A stretch of DNA of 64,000 nt from Bradyrhizobium sp. 195 (GCF_023101665.1 NZ_CP082161.1:5704001-5768000), one strand, 5' to 3'. Shown: positions 1-8,617, counted from the stretch's first letter. A program made the numbers and translations. Notes: generated by a model from the sequence alone, not told the origin.

Positions 1-285
1 GAGCACTTCGTCGGCCGCGGTGACGATGCTGGCGGTCGGATTCTTTCCGCAATAGGCACCGAATTTCTTGGCGTTCTCGATGAACACGTCGGTGTCGATG
101 ATCGCGTTGTCCTCGTCGCCCTTGTACCAGCCGTCCATCCAGGTCAGCACGACCTGGATATTGTCTTCGCCGCTCTCGAGGAACTGCTTGCAGCTCATGG
201 TCGAGAGGTCCCACTTGACGGCGTGGGCGGGCATCGACGACAGCGAGAACGCGGCGGCGAGCAGAAGCGAAAGCGTGGTCTTCAT
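1..285 (-). CDS. HdeA/HdeB-family periplasmic protein (partial, C-terminus off the window)
   Basis: The reading frame starts at the ATG at 285-283 and runs off the left edge, giving 95 residues. The N-terminus (MKTTLSLLLAAAFSLSSMPA) is a signal peptide with an Ala-x-Ala type cleavage site. The mature part carries the HdeA-type pattern: a Cys in a TMSCKQFL-like segment, a WMDGWYKG segment, and a second Cys in AYCGKNP, the pair that forms the family disulphide. HdeA proteins are acid-stress chaperones of the periplasm; whether this one is a chaperone is inference. A good ribosome site (GGAG, 6 bases upstream) supports the start. The missing C-terminus is only a window effect. Confidence 0.8.
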   Translation of the reverse strand, partial: MKTTLSLLLAAAFSLSSMPAHAVKWDLSTMSCKQFLESGEDNIQVVLTWMDGWYKGDEDNAIIDTDVFIENAKKFGAYCGKNPTASIVTAADEVL

Positions 286-691
286 CGGAATCTCCATCGG
301 CGCGTAACGCCATAAAAGAAGGGCTTGTGAGTAAAGTCGGCGGGAAGTGACTGGCCGCTCCAGCGTCGCAATCGAAGTCTGAAGCGCTGTGCAAGTAGCG
401 CCAGTATTGAGGAGTGACAAGCGCGTCGGCCTCGCCTTCGTGCAATAATGCGCACGATGTGAACGAGCGTTCGCATCGCAGCCACAGCAAGGTTATGATT
501 GCGTGACGCCGCGACGGCGCTGCCCTGCAAGCGCGGCGATCGCGGGCACCTCTTCGTCGATCCCGTGAGTGAAGCCGCCTCAGAAGCAACGATCGGCGGA
601 CGGCTGATTGATCACGGCCCTCGGATGGTAGTTCTGCGCGCCCGTGCGGGGATCGCGCGCAACCCCCGTTGAAGCGCCAGAGGCCGGCTGC
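286..691. other. gene-poor spacer, no supported gene
   Basis: About 400 bases between the HdeA-like gene and the next small secreted protein. Open frames here have no ribosome site, no recognisable motif and no consistent codon pattern. No repeat or clear terminator was recognised. Confidence 0.5.
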
Positions 692-916
692 CTATTTCGG
701 CTTCTTGGCGGGTTCGCTGGGGCGGGCTCCGCCCCAGGGGTCGTACTTGTCCTTGGGTTCGGGAATGCGCTCGAGCGCGGCCTTGTAGGCCTTCTCGTCG
801 ACCTTGGGCTTGTTGTCCGCCGGCTTGGCGGGGTCAGTGGCAGGCCGCCGGCTCTGCGCCTGCGCCGATGCGGCCGTCAGCGCCAGCACGGCGGCCGCTA
901 TGACCAAAATCCTCAT
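692..916 (-). CDS. small secreted protein of unknown function
   Basis: A 74-residue protein. The start is placed at the ATG at 916-914 because it gives a clean signal peptide (MRILVIAAAVLALTAASAQA) and has AAGGGG about 8 bases upstream; a longer frame begins 75 bases earlier without such support. The mature part is short, charged and Pro/Lys-rich, ends PAKKPK, and contains KDKYDPWGGARP. No enzymatic motif is visible. It is probably periplasmic; the function is unknown. Confidence 0.6.
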   Translation of the reverse strand: MRILVIAAAVLALTAASAQAQSRRPATDPAKPADNKPKVDEKAYKAALERIPEPKDKYDPWGGARPSEPAKKPK

Positions 917-1069
917 TGGTGCAATCCCCTTCGTCTGGGGTACAAACTTAGCGTGCAATTCCGGAATATGAAATGCCGCGAGTTCCGGCACTTCAGCAAA
1001 TCTTGATCGCCGGGGACTTCGTCGGATCGCATTGCTACCTATCTGTTGGGCCGCGGGGGACCTTCACGG

Positions 1070-1474
1070 ATGTTGCGGACTATTGCTCAAGCGGCGCTGC
1101 TCGCCGGCGCGCTCGCGCTCGGTGCCTGCGGCTTTGCCGACAGCCGCGCCCCGGTGCCGGAGTTCATGCGCATGAAGGAGGCCGAGCAGTCGCCGCCCGA
1201 AGCGCCTCCCGACGTCAAGCGCTTGGTCCGCGAGCAGATCGATGTCGTCTTCCTGACCACCTCCTATCCGCGCGAGGTGCACGTCGCCCCGCCCCATCGT
1301 GAGGTGCGCGGACCGGGTTGGACCTCCTGCGTGCGCGCGCAGCTCACCTCCGCGACCGGCACTTCGCTCGGTGCCCAGACCTACATCGTAACGATAACAG
1401 GCGGAAAGGTTGTCGACCGCCGTCGTGCGGAAGCCGACGACATCTGCGGGACCGAAACTTACGAGCCGATCTAG
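1070..1474 (+). CDS. putative lipoprotein
   Basis: 134 residues when started at the ATG at 1070, which has GGGGGA 8 bases upstream; an in-frame ATG at 1046 would spoil the signal sequence. The N-terminus (MLRTIAQAALLAGALALGAC) ends in a lipobox LGAC, so the protein is probably lipidated and membrane-anchored. The mature part has two Cys residues (in TSCVRAQL and DDICGTET) that could form a disulphide. Function unknown; proteins of this layout are common in Bradyrhizobium. Confidence 0.65.
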   Translation: MLRTIAQAALLAGALALGACGFADSRAPVPEFMRMKEAEQSPPEAPPDVKRLVREQIDVVFLTTSYPREVHVAPPHREVRGPGWTSCVRAQLTSATGTSLGAQTYIVTITGGKVVDRRRAEADDICGTETYEPI

Positions 1475-1582
1475 GAACCGCCCAAAAGACGGGCAGTTCC
1501 GGGAAAAACCAGCACCGCGGCGGGGAACGATCACCGCCTCCCCTTCTTGTTACCGCCGAGGGCAGTTTCTGAGGAGGACAGG

Positions 1583-1915
1583 ATGAAGACATTCACGATT
1601 GCGCTGTTGGCGGGCGTCGGTGCTTTGGCAGCCGCTTCGAGCGCGAAGGCGTCCGATATTTACACGAGCAGCGAGTACACCAATCCGGATCTGGTCCAGC
1701 AGGTACGGCTTGTCTGCGACGACGCCGGCCGCTGCTATCGCACGCGCGGCGGTTCGCGCGTGGTCGTACGCGATTCCTATAATTCCATGCCGCGCGAGCG
1801 TTATTACGAGCGTCGGTCGTATCATCGCGACTGGGATGACGGCCCGCGCGCCGGCGTCGGCATTCGCGCGCCTGGCGTCAGCGTCGGCGTGGGTGTCGGC
1901 GACGACCGCTGGTAA
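1583..1915 (+). CDS. small secreted Arg/Tyr- and Gly/Val-rich protein
   Basis: 110 residues. The ATG at 1583 follows GAGGAGGACAGG, a strong ribosome site. The signal peptide runs to about residue 22 (SSAKAS). A Cys pair (VCDDAGRCYRT) is followed by an Arg/Tyr-rich region and a C-terminal tail of alternating Gly and Val (PGVSVGVGVGDDRW). This architecture is frequent in Hyphomicrobiales secreted proteins of unknown function. A terminator hairpin lies just downstream. Confidence 0.65.
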   Translation: MKTFTIALLAGVGALAAASSAKASDIYTSSEYTNPDLVQQVRLVCDDAGRCYRTRGGSRVVVRDSYNSMPRERYYERRSYHRDWDDGPRAGVGIRAPGVSVGVGVGDDRW

Positions 1916-1942
1916 TGACCGCGAGGTAAGGCAAAGGCAAAG

Positions 1943-1975
1943 GGATCGGACGACGATCGTCGTCCGGTCCTTTTC
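1943..1975 (+). terminator. rho-independent terminator
   Basis: The palindrome GGACGACGATCGTCGTCC (1948-1965), extendable on both sides, is followed by TTTT at 1971-1974. It lies 30 bases after the stop of the small secreted protein and ends that transcript. Confidence 0.7.
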
Positions 1976-2080
1976 GGCGTCATCGGGAATGTCGCTCCGC
2001 AGCTTGCTGCATGTTGGCGGAGATCTGCCTGACGATTTCGGGATAGTTCATGTCCATGACTTCCACTCTCTGCAGGGACG

Positions 2081-2548
2081 TCAGGTTTCGAGCGGATCGG
2101 CCGGCGCGACGAAGCGCATCAGTGACGGCCGGTGGGCGACAAAGCGCGCGAGCACCATGCCGGCACACATCGCCGCGACGAAGATGAAGGCGGAAGAAGA
2201 CCCGAACCCGAGCGCGGTCAACGCCGGCCCCGGACAGAAGCCCGCCAATCCCCAGCCGATCCCGAAGATCGCCGGACCTGCGACGATTCTGGAATCGATG
2301 TCTCTTCGCGTGGGGAGATAGAATCGTTCGGCGAAGAACGGATGCGCCCGCCTCAGGACGCGGCCAAAGCCGATGAAGGTCACGGCCACCGCACCGGCCA
2401 GCACGAAGGCAAGGCTCGCATCCCATGTCCCGGTCGGAATGCCGCCGATGTCGAGGAAGTTCAGAACCTTCGCCGGGTCGGACATGCCGGAGACGATGAG
2501 ACCGAGACCAAAGATCAGGCCGATCACGAATTGAATGAGGATGGCCAT
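2081..2548 (-). CDS. YeeE/YedE family membrane protein, second half
   Basis: 155 residues starting at the ATG at 2548-2546, five bases after the stop of the partner gene upstream. It is a multi-helix membrane protein with the family's Gly-rich signatures GLIVSGMSDPAKVLNFLD near the N-terminus and GWGLAGFCPGPALTALG around residues 100-116, including the conserved Cys. YeeE/YedE proteins carry thiosulfate or other sulfur compounds. Here the fold is split over two genes, as in PmpA/PmpB-type pairs. The family is clear; the substrate is inferred. Confidence 0.85.
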   Translation of the reverse strand: MAILIQFVIGLIFGLGLIVSGMSDPAKVLNFLDIGGIPTGTWDASLAFVLAGAVAVTFIGFGRVLRRAHPFFAERFYLPTRRDIDSRIVAGPAIFGIGWGLAGFCPGPALTALGFGSSSAFIFVAAMCAGMVLARFVAHRPSLMRFVAPADPLET

Positions 2549-2553
2549 CGGCG

Positions 2554-2982
2554 TCAGCTCCAGTGCCGCATCACGAAGACGGTCGCCATACCGGCTGCCA
2601 TGAAGACGGCGGTCGCAACCAATGAGCGCGGCGAGAGCCGCGACAGGCCGCAGACGCCATGGCCGGAGGTGCAGCCGCTGCCCCACACCGAGCCAAAGCC
2701 GGTGAGCAAGCCGCCGACGATCAGGATCACCGTTCCCGCTTCGATCGTCTGCGGCGGCAGGCTTCCCATGGTGAGCCGCACCAGCACGGGTGCGGCGACA
2801 AGACCGGCGACGAAGGCCAGCCGACCGGCGAATTCGCCGTCCTCGTAGGGCGGAAACAGCCGTGCCGCGATGCCGCTGACGCCGGCGACTCGTCCCTTCG
2901 CCCACATCAGCAGGACTGCGGACAAGCCGATCAGCGCGCCGCCCATCAGCGAAGCCATTGGTGTGAAAGACGTCGCAACCAT
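2554..2982 (-). CDS. YeeE/YedE family membrane protein, first half
   Basis: 142 residues with about four hydrophobic segments. It contains GALIGLSAVLLMWAKGRVAGVSG at the N-terminus (family signature) and GSGCTSGHGVCGLSRLSPRS around residues 102-121, the Cys-containing sulfur-handling motif of this family. It is the first gene of a two-gene unit with the gene at 2081-2548. The two half-proteins probably form one channel. A sulfur-compound transport role is known for the family and inferred here. Confidence 0.85.
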   Translation of the reverse strand: MVATSFTPMASLMGGALIGLSAVLLMWAKGRVAGVSGIAARLFPPYEDGEFAGRLAFVAGLVAAPVLVRLTMGSLPPQTIEAGTVILIVGGLLTGFGSVWGSGCTSGHGVCGLSRLSPRSLVATAVFMAAGMATVFVMRHWS

Positions 2983-3290
2983 TCGACCCTCCGGACCGAG
3001 CGCGCCCCTCGCACTCTACACCCTCGTGACGTGCGCGACGATGGACGTCAACGTGCGGCACGAGCAAAAGAGGCGCGAGGTCAGGCTGTCGGTGCAGGCA
3101 AGCGCCCGCGCCGGGCGATCAATAACGTCCGCATTCTCTCGCGCATCCAGGAGCCTGCCGCCGCATGCTCAACGCGACGTTAATAATACCACTCGAATTG
3201 AAGCGGCGTGCCAACGGTATTTTCCATTCTTTGCGCTAAGAATGAACGGCGTAACACGGGCTCAGCCCGCGTGATTGGGGACGACGGGAC
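2983..3290. other. intergenic region, no supported gene
   Basis: About 300 bases upstream of both the YeeE pair (minus) and the acyltransferase gene (plus), so it must hold their promoters. No convincing promoter, repeat or RNA was identified. The part near 3180-3245 is somewhat less GC-rich. Confidence 0.4.
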
Positions 3291-4499
3291 GTGGTCGACA
3301 TCGCGCAGCAGGCGGCGATCAATCCGGCATCGGCAACGGACGCCGGAGTCGCGCGCGCGCGCGTCTCACTCACGACGATCGACCCCGGCCAATGGCGCGC
3401 GCTCGCGCAGCGCGCGGTCGAGCCGAACGGATATTACCTACCGGCCTGGGAGCTCGCCGTCAGCGCAACCGCGCGCGGCCGCACCCAAGCCTCGGCCTTA
3501 CCCGCATTCGACGGTTCTTCGACGCGGCTGATCGGGCTGATGCCGGTGATCTCGCTGTGGCGCGCCTGGAAGATACCCCTGCCCGCGCTGGTGAGCGCGC
3601 ATCCCTATGGAACGCTGTGCAGTCCGCTGATCGACCGCGACGCGCCGATCGAAGCGGCCGCGTCTCTGTTGCAGAGGGCGCGCGCGGCCGGCGCGCATGC
3701 GCTCGTGCTGAACGACGTCGCGCTCGACGGTGCTGCGATGAATTCAGTCAAACAGGTCCTGAGCCGCGACGGCCTGAAGCCGCGCGTACTTTCCTCATAC
3801 ACCCGCGCCAGCCTCGATGCGACGCAGGATGGCGAAACGCTGCTCCGCGACGCACTCGGCACCAAAAAGCTCAAGGAGCTGCGCCGCCTGCGCCATCGCC
3901 TCGAAGAGCACGGCCCCGTTACGTTCGACGTCGCACGCCAGCCGGACGAGATCGCGCCCGCGCTCGAAACATTCTTGCAGCTCGAGGCCAGCGGCTGGAA
4001 AGGCAAGCGCGGCACCGCGCTGGCTCAGCATGCCGGCGACGCGGCCTTCATCCGCCGCGCCGTGCCGGCGCTGGCGGAGACCGCGCAGTGCGAGATCATC
4101 ACGCTTCGCGCCGGCGCGACGCCGATTGCCGCCGGCATCGTGTTGCGCCATCAGGATCGCGCTTTCTTCTTCAAGCTCGGCATCGACGAGCGCTTTGCGA
4201 GATATTCGCCGGGCGTGCAGCTCACGCTCGACCTCACCCGCCATCTCTGCGCCGATCCCGCCATCGCCAGCGCGGATTCCACCGCGGGCGCCGACCACCC
4301 CATGATCAATCCGATCTGGCGCGGACGCTTCGCAATTGGTGACGTGCTGATCCCGCTGCGCCGGCACGATCCGATGGTGACGCTCATCCGCGGGTCGCTC
4401 GCATCATGCTACGCTGCGCGCGAAGCAGCGCGATCAACGGTGCACTTGCTCAGAAAGTGGCGGACTAGAAATCAGCCTCAGACAGCTCGGGCATCTTGA
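3291..4499 (+). CDS. GNAT/BioF2-like acyltransferase (CelD/BcsL type)
   Basis: 402 residues from a GTG start at 3291 with GGGGA about 9 bases upstream. The central and C-terminal part (roughly residues 160-340) follows the duplicated GNAT layout of the CelD/BcsL and FemAB-like group: KKLKELRRLRHRLEE, then ETFLQLEASGWKGKRGTAL, then a strand with AAGIVLRHQDRAFFFKLGID. Such proteins transfer acyl groups, often in polysaccharide or lipid pathways; the substrate here is unknown. The 3' end overlaps the convergent hicA by 35 bases. Confidence 0.75.
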   Translation: MVDIAQQAAINPASATDAGVARARVSLTTIDPGQWRALAQRAVEPNGYYLPAWELAVSATARGRTQASALPAFDGSSTRLIGLMPVISLWRAWKIPLPALVSAHPYGTLCSPLIDRDAPIEAAASLLQRARAAGAHALVLNDVALDGAAMNSVKQVLSRDGLKPRVLSSYTRASLDATQDGETLLRDALGTKKLKELRRLRHRLEEHGPVTFDVARQPDEIAPALETFLQLEASGWKGKRGTALAQHAGDAAFIRRAVPALAETAQCEIITLRAGATPIAAGIVLRHQDRAFFFKLGIDERFARYSPGVQLTLDLTRHLCADPAIASADSTAGADHPMINPIWRGRFAIGDVLIPLRRHDPMVTLIRGSLASCYAAREAARSTVHLLRKWRTRNQPQTARAS

Positions 4500-4671
4500 T
4501 GAGATGACGCAGGAGACCGACCTTCACGGGCTTGTTGCCATGAATCGGGACCGAGAGCCTGACGATGCGGTCTTGCTTGCCGTAGATGTGGTGGCTGCCG
4601 CTCACCCGAAGCAGACTCCAGCCGTGACGTTCGACAATTCGTGCGAACTCCCGACCAGAAACTGACTTCAC
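4465..4671 (-). CDS. hicA: HicA-family mRNA interferase toxin
   Basis: 68 residues from a GTG start at 4671 that overlaps the hicB stop (GTGA). It shows the HicA dsRNA-binding-like fold pattern: VSGREFARIVERHGW, then the catalytic-His segment SGSHHIYGK, then VPIHGNKPVKVGLLRHLIK. HicA cleaves mRNA and is neutralised by HicB. Translational coupling to the upstream antitoxin gene is suggested by the 4-base overlap. Confidence 0.9.
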   Translation of the reverse strand: MKSVSGREFARIVERHGWSLLRVSGSHHIYGKQDRIVRLSVPIHGNKPVKVGLLRHLIKMPELSEADF

Positions 4672-4871
4672 ACGGGCAATTCCAGAATTCGCTCAACGCC
4701 GCCCGGTTCGGGCGGCGCGACTTCGACGGATAGACATCCCTCGATCGCATCGCGGAGATTAGCCATCAGCTCATCCATGGTGTCGCCTTCGGTGGCACAG
4801 CCAGGAATCGCCGGGACCTCGGCCCAAAAGCCACCCTCTTCCGCTTCGTGCACAACTATCTTGATCTTCAT
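4668..4871 (-). CDS. hicB: HicB-family antitoxin
   Basis: 67 residues from the ATG at 4871. An in-frame start 39 bases upstream has less support. The sequence matches the HicB partial RNase H-like domain: EAEEGGFWAEVPAIPGCATEGDT followed by MANLRDAIEGCLSVE. No C-terminal DNA-binding extension is present, so autoregulation would have to be by another route. The antitoxin gene precedes the toxin gene, the reverse of the commonest hicAB order. Confidence 0.9.
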   Translation of the reverse strand: MKIKIVVHEAEEGGFWAEVPAIPGCATEGDTMDELMANLRDAIEGCLSVEVAPPEPGGVERILELPV

Positions 4872-4929
4872 GACGACCTCGCAATCAGGATAGTTGCCCA
4901 AGTTGCCCACTTATACAACCTTCGTGGGG

Positions 4930-5595
4930 CTACTCCGCCGCCTGCGCGTTGATCTCCTCCGACACCTGGCGAATGGCGCGGGCGAGCAGGTTCGGATCCT
5001 GCGCGCCGGAGACGGCGTATTTCTGCGCGAACACATAGGTCGGCACGCCGGAGATGCCCTTCTCGGCCGCTTCCTGCGCGTCGGCCGAAACGCGCGCGAC
5101 GTCCTCGTCGGTGGCAAGGCGCTTGCGCACGTCCTCGGCATCGAGGCCCACATCGGCGGCCGCCTGCACCAGCACGTTCACATCGGTGAGATCGCCGCCG
5201 TCGCGGAAATACAGCTCCATCAGGCGTTGCTTCATCTCGGGCGCCTTGCCGATCGCTTCCGCCCACAGGATGAGGCGATGGCAGTCGGTCGTGTTGGGCT
5301 GACGGGCGACCGACTCGGGCTTGTAGATGAGGCCCTCCTCGCTTGCGGCCGCAACGACGCGCCCGGCAATGCCCTTATAGGCCTCCACCGAACCGAACTT
5401 CTGGGTGAGATAGGCCTCGCGGCTGATGCCCTCGCGCGGCACCCAGGGATTGAGGAAGAACGGGCGGAAATTGAGCTTGACCGGAACGTCGGGAACGAGC
5501 GCCAGCGCGCTCTCGATCCGGTGCTTGCCGATATAGCACCAGGGGCACACAACGTCGGAGACGACGTCGATCTGGAGCGGTTTGAGCGTGCTCAT
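4930..5595 (-). CDS. DsbA-family oxidoreductase (FrnE-like)
   Basis: 221 residues from the ATG at 5595, preceded by GGAGG 8 bases away. An upstream in-frame start would add 50 residues without support. The thioredoxin-fold active site CPWC is at residues 17-20 (SDVVCPWCYIG). The helical insertion and the C-terminal GISGVPTYVFAQKYAVSGAQ cis-Pro loop (VPT) fit the DsbA/2-hydroxychromene-2-carboxylate isomerase group, FrnE branch. No signal peptide, so it is cytoplasmic. Disulphide exchange is the family role; the substrate is unknown. Confidence 0.85.
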   Translation of the reverse strand: MSTLKPLQIDVVSDVVCPWCYIGKHRIESALALVPDVPVKLNFRPFFLNPWVPREGISREAYLTQKFGSVEAYKGIAGRVVAAASEEGLIYKPESVARQPNTTDCHRLILWAEAIGKAPEMKQRLMELYFRDGGDLTDVNVLVQAAADVGLDAEDVRKRLATDEDVARVSADAQEAAEKGISGVPTYVFAQKYAVSGAQDPNLLARAIRQVSEEINAQAAE

Positions 5596-5773
5596 ATCAG
5601 GCGCCTCCTTCGGGCAACACGGGTTCGGCGGAAGATAAGCCGAACCGGAGACGGCGCAAGGCACCCGTCCTGCATGGCTCACGACTTCACCTCTGCGGTT
5701 ATTGTGACAGGTCCAGCCCGCCGGGATACTCGCGGCCACGATCAAGCCGAGGGATCAAGGAGGGAAGACCGCG

Positions 5774-6574
5774 ATGAGCGCCATTTTCAGGCCGGAAGGC
5801 CATCAGTTCCGGGCCACGGAGCATGCCGGCGGTCCGTGGTCGCCGGACATGTTGCAGGGAAGCGCCACCACAGCCCTCATGACCCGCGAGGTCGAGCGTC
5901 TCGCCGCCGAATCCGGCTTCGCCGTGCGGCGCCTGACCTTCGATCTGTGGCGACCGGCGGGCCTGCGCGCCTTCAGGACGGCCAGCGAATTGCTGCGCGA
6001 CGGCCGCAAGGCCAAGACCTTGCAGGTGCGGCTGATGGACGGCGAGACGGAGATCGGCCGTTGCACGGCACTGCTGACGGCGCCGAGCGCAGAATCGCCC
6101 GTCGATCCCTTTGCGAGGCCTGCCGCGGTCGACAAGGCGCCCGAAACCGGCACCGCACCACCAGCCTTCGCGCAGAAATGGAGCCGCTATTTCCAGAACG
6201 TCTCGGTGCGGCTGATCGAGGGCGCGCTGGAAAAACCAGGCCCTGCGGCAGCCTGGATGCGGCTCGATGCGCCCCTGGTCGAGGGCGAGCCGAACACGCC
6301 GCTGTTGCAAGCGGTGCAGGCCGCGGACTTTTCCAGCGGCGTCGCGCAGATCGTCGACATGCGCGACTGGACCTTCATCAACCCGGAGATCAGCCTCTAT
6401 TTCTTTCGGCCGCCAGAGGGCGAATGGATCCTGATCCGCGCCACGACGCGCGTCGGCGCCAATGGCGCGGGCCTCACCACGGCGACGCTGAGCGACCGCA
6501 ACGGACCGTTCGCGGAGGTGATGCAGGCCATGAGCTTCGAGCGGCGCGAGCCCGTGCAGGCTCAGGCGTCCTGA
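5774..6574 (+). CDS. TesB-like acyl-CoA thioesterase family protein
   Basis: 266 residues; the ATG at 5774 follows AAGGAGGGAAGACCGCG. The protein has a double-hotdog layout: the N-terminal half contains GPWSPDMLQGSATTALMTREVE and RRLTFDLWRPA, and the C-terminal half contains LLQAVQAADFSSGVAQI and FINPEISLYFFRPPEGEWI, a substrate-facing strand typical of thioesterase-like superfamily proteins. It probably hydrolyses acyl-CoA; the chain specificity cannot be read. Its end overlaps the convergent regulator gene by 13 bases. Confidence 0.75.
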   Translation: MSAIFRPEGHQFRATEHAGGPWSPDMLQGSATTALMTREVERLAAESGFAVRRLTFDLWRPAGLRAFRTASELLRDGRKAKTLQVRLMDGETEIGRCTALLTAPSAESPVDPFARPAAVDKAPETGTAPPAFAQKWSRYFQNVSVRLIEGALEKPGPAAAWMRLDAPLVEGEPNTPLLQAVQAADFSSGVAQIVDMRDWTFINPEISLYFFRPPEGEWILIRATTRVGANGAGLTTATLSDRNGPFAEVMQAMSFERREPVQAQAS

Positions 6575-7386
6575 GCCGCGAGCGTGATCAGCGCGGCCTC
6601 GGATGTGGGATCGGCCGGCATGAACATCTCGACGCGAAGCTCCTGCAGCGTCACGTCCTGCGGCGTGCCGAGCGTCAGCACCGCACCGATCAGGCCGATG
6701 CCGACGTCGCCCTTGCGCAGGCGCACCTCGCAGAGCGGTCCCGGCACGGCGCTGTCCTCGATCCCAAGTGCGGGAAGCTCCGGCAGCCGCATCAATTCGC
6801 GCCAGGTCGATTGCAGGGCCTCATCGAGCGGCGCGGCCATCGCTTCATGGCGCGCACGCGACAGCAGAGCAGCCGCGACGGCGGGCCAGTTCTCGACGAA
6901 CGGCTTGAGCTCGCTGGGCGCGAGGAACATGTGCATGTGATTGAGCGGCCGCTGCATGCGCTCGGGGCCGAGCAGCATGGTCATCAGGCGCGAGGCGGCG
7001 CGATTGGCCTGCTTCACATTCCAGCGCCGGTCGGTCACGATCGCTGGGAACGGCTCGTGCCGTCGCAGCAGAAGATCGATGGCGTGCCGCGCATCGGCAA
7101 GCTCGGGCGCGGCGAGGTCGCGCTCGCCATATTGCCGGGCGAAGCCGCCGGCCTCGAGCAGCGCGTTGCGGTCGCGCAGCGACAAATCGAGAGCGGATGC
7201 GAGTTGCAGCAGGATGTCCCGGCTTGCTGCCGCCTTGCCGGTCTCGACATGGCTCAGGTGCTTGACCGAGATGCCGGCCTCGAACGCCAGCTCCGCCTGG
7301 CTCGAGGCTCGGCGCATGCGCCAGCCGCGCAGGAGATCACCGACGGGATTGGCCGGCCGCAACCGCCGGAACGCGCGTGTGTCCAT
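6562..7386 (-). CDS. XRE-family regulator with MmyB-like ligand domain (copy 1)
   Basis: 274 residues. The N-terminal helix-turn-helix (about residues 17-75) reads LLRGWRMRRASSQAELAFEA then ISVKHLSHVETGKAAASRDI, a Cro/CI-type motif. The rest (about 100-260) is the MmyB-like PAS-related ligand-binding domain, with the family's LLLRHEPFPAIVTDRRWNVKQANRAA pattern. It is a paralogue of the next gene, with which it is tandem. Such regulators sense small hydrophobic ligands, by analogy; the target is unknown. Confidence 0.85.
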   Translation of the reverse strand: MDTRAFRRLRPANPVGDLLRGWRMRRASSQAELAFEAGISVKHLSHVETGKAAASRDILLQLASALDLSLRDRNALLEAGGFARQYGERDLAAPELADARHAIDLLLRRHEPFPAIVTDRRWNVKQANRAASRLMTMLLGPERMQRPLNHMHMFLAPSELKPFVENWPAVAAALLSRARHEAMAAPLDEALQSTWRELMRLPELPALGIEDSAVPGPLCEVRLRKGDVGIGLIGAVLTLGTPQDVTLQELRVEMFMPADPTSEAALITLAAQDA

Positions 7387-7426
7387 CCGCAGATTATGCG
7401 GGGGCCGCTCCTGCCTGTAAACGCCG

Positions 7427-8248
7427 CTATGGCAAACCGGCCGCCATCTGCTTCAGCCGTTCGGCGGTGCGCTCATCCGCCGGGAAGAACGTCTCCAACG
7501 CCAGCTCCGACAGCGTGATGTCCACGGGCGTGCCGAACACCATGGTGGTGGAAAAGAAACTGAGGATCTCGCCCTGATGTCGCAGCTTGAACGGGATCGC
7601 GACATTGTCGCTCGACAGCGGCGCAGAGCGCGCCGGAATGGGATAGCTCTTCAGGTCGTTGTAGAGCTTGATCAGCTCAGGATCGGCGGTCGCCTCGCAT
7701 TGCCGGTGCAGCCGCTCCAACAGGTGCCCGCACCACTCCGCGAGATTGACCGTGCGCGGCGCCAGCGCCTCGGGATGGAAGGCGAGCCGCAGCACGTTGA
7801 AGGGCTGGCCGAGCAGATGCTGTGGGATGCCGTCGAGCAGCGGCGCCACCATGCGATTGGCGGAGACCAGGTTCCAGTGCCTGTCCACCGCCAGCGCGGG
7901 ATTGGGCTCGTGCGCCCGAAGGACGAGGTCGATCGCCTGGCGAGCTGATTTCAAGGCCGGATCCTCCAGCTGGCGCTGCGGGAATGCCGGCGCATAGCCG
8001 GCGGCGACCAGCAGCACGTTGCGTTCGCGCAAGGGCACGTCGAGACGCTCGGCCAGCCTGAGCACCATGTCGCGCGAGGGCGCGGCGCGGCCGGTCTCGA
8101 CGAAGCTTAGGTGCCGCGCCGAGATCTCGGCCTCGCCGGCGAGATCGAGCTGGCTCATGCGGCGGCGCTGCCGCCATTCGCGCAAATGGTCGCCGATATG
8201 GATCGGCTGGCTGCGTTCGGTCTGGGCCGTGGATGCATGTGCGTTCAT
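7427..8248 (-). CDS. XRE-family regulator with MmyB-like ligand domain (copy 2)
   Basis: 273 residues, same architecture as the gene downstream of it. The HTH is DHLREWRQRRRMSQLDLAGE then ISARHLSFVETGRAAPSRDM; the MmyB-like domain contains VLRAHEPNPALAVDRHWNLV and ends LSELALETFFPADERTAERL. It is divergent from two small plus-strand genes (8350-9016), which may be its targets; that link is inference. Confidence 0.85.
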   Translation of the reverse strand: MNAHASTAQTERSQPIHIGDHLREWRQRRRMSQLDLAGEAEISARHLSFVETGRAAPSRDMVLRLAERLDVPLRERNVLLVAAGYAPAFPQRQLEDPALKSARQAIDLVLRAHEPNPALAVDRHWNLVSANRMVAPLLDGIPQHLLGQPFNVLRLAFHPEALAPRTVNLAEWCGHLLERLHRQCEATADPELIKLYNDLKSYPIPARSAPLSSDNVAIPFKLRHQGEILSFFSTTMVFGTPVDITLSELALETFFPADERTAERLKQMAAGLP

Positions 8249-8349
8249 GACCAGAAACCTATCATGCTGGTTTCGGCCGTTCCATTACCCGCGAGGTAAT
8301 CGAATTGGGCCGCCCGGCGGCGCATCTTCGGTTGCAACAGGAGATGACC

Positions 8350-8580
8350 ATGATCGCGCTGCTGCTCTACCGGACCGTCGCAGACCACGTCTTGCCCTGG
8401 GCCATGGCATTCGCAACCCGGATCCTGGCGCGCAGCCTCAACATGCCGGAGCCACTCGTGCATTCGACCGGCGATTATGTGGTCGCGCAGGTCATCGCCT
8501 TCGAGCACGGCGTCGGCAGGAGCCTCTGTCCGTTCCGCCTCGCCCGCCTGCTCCGCGCCTGGTGGCGCGGATTGCATTGA
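8350..8580 (+). CDS. small hypothetical protein
   Basis: 76 residues from the ATG at 8350; ACAGGAG ends 6 bases before it, whereas the in-frame ATG at 8344 directly abuts that site. The N-terminus is hydrophobic (MIALLLYRTVADHVLPWAMA); the C-terminus is Arg/Trp-rich. No family recognised. The gene is followed 37 bases later by a membrane-protein gene on the same strand, so the two may be co-transcribed. Confidence 0.45.
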   Translation: MIALLLYRTVADHVLPWAMAFATRILARSLNMPEPLVHSTGDYVVAQVIAFEHGVGRSLCPFRLARLLRAWWRGLH

Positions 8581-8617
8581 TTTCCACCCGAGCCCAACCC
8601 AAGCAAGGAGACCTACG

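Noticed and set aside
1980..2057. A 25-codon frame downstream of the YeeE pair (MDMNYPEIVRQISANMQQAA...)
   Set aside because: Too short, no convincing ribosome site, and no family resemblance; possible but not supportable.
4894..7518. An 874-codon open frame on the plus strand
   Set aside because: It crosses the oxidoreductase, thioesterase and regulator genes in another frame and is Arg/Gly-rich as expected for antisense of GC-rich genes.
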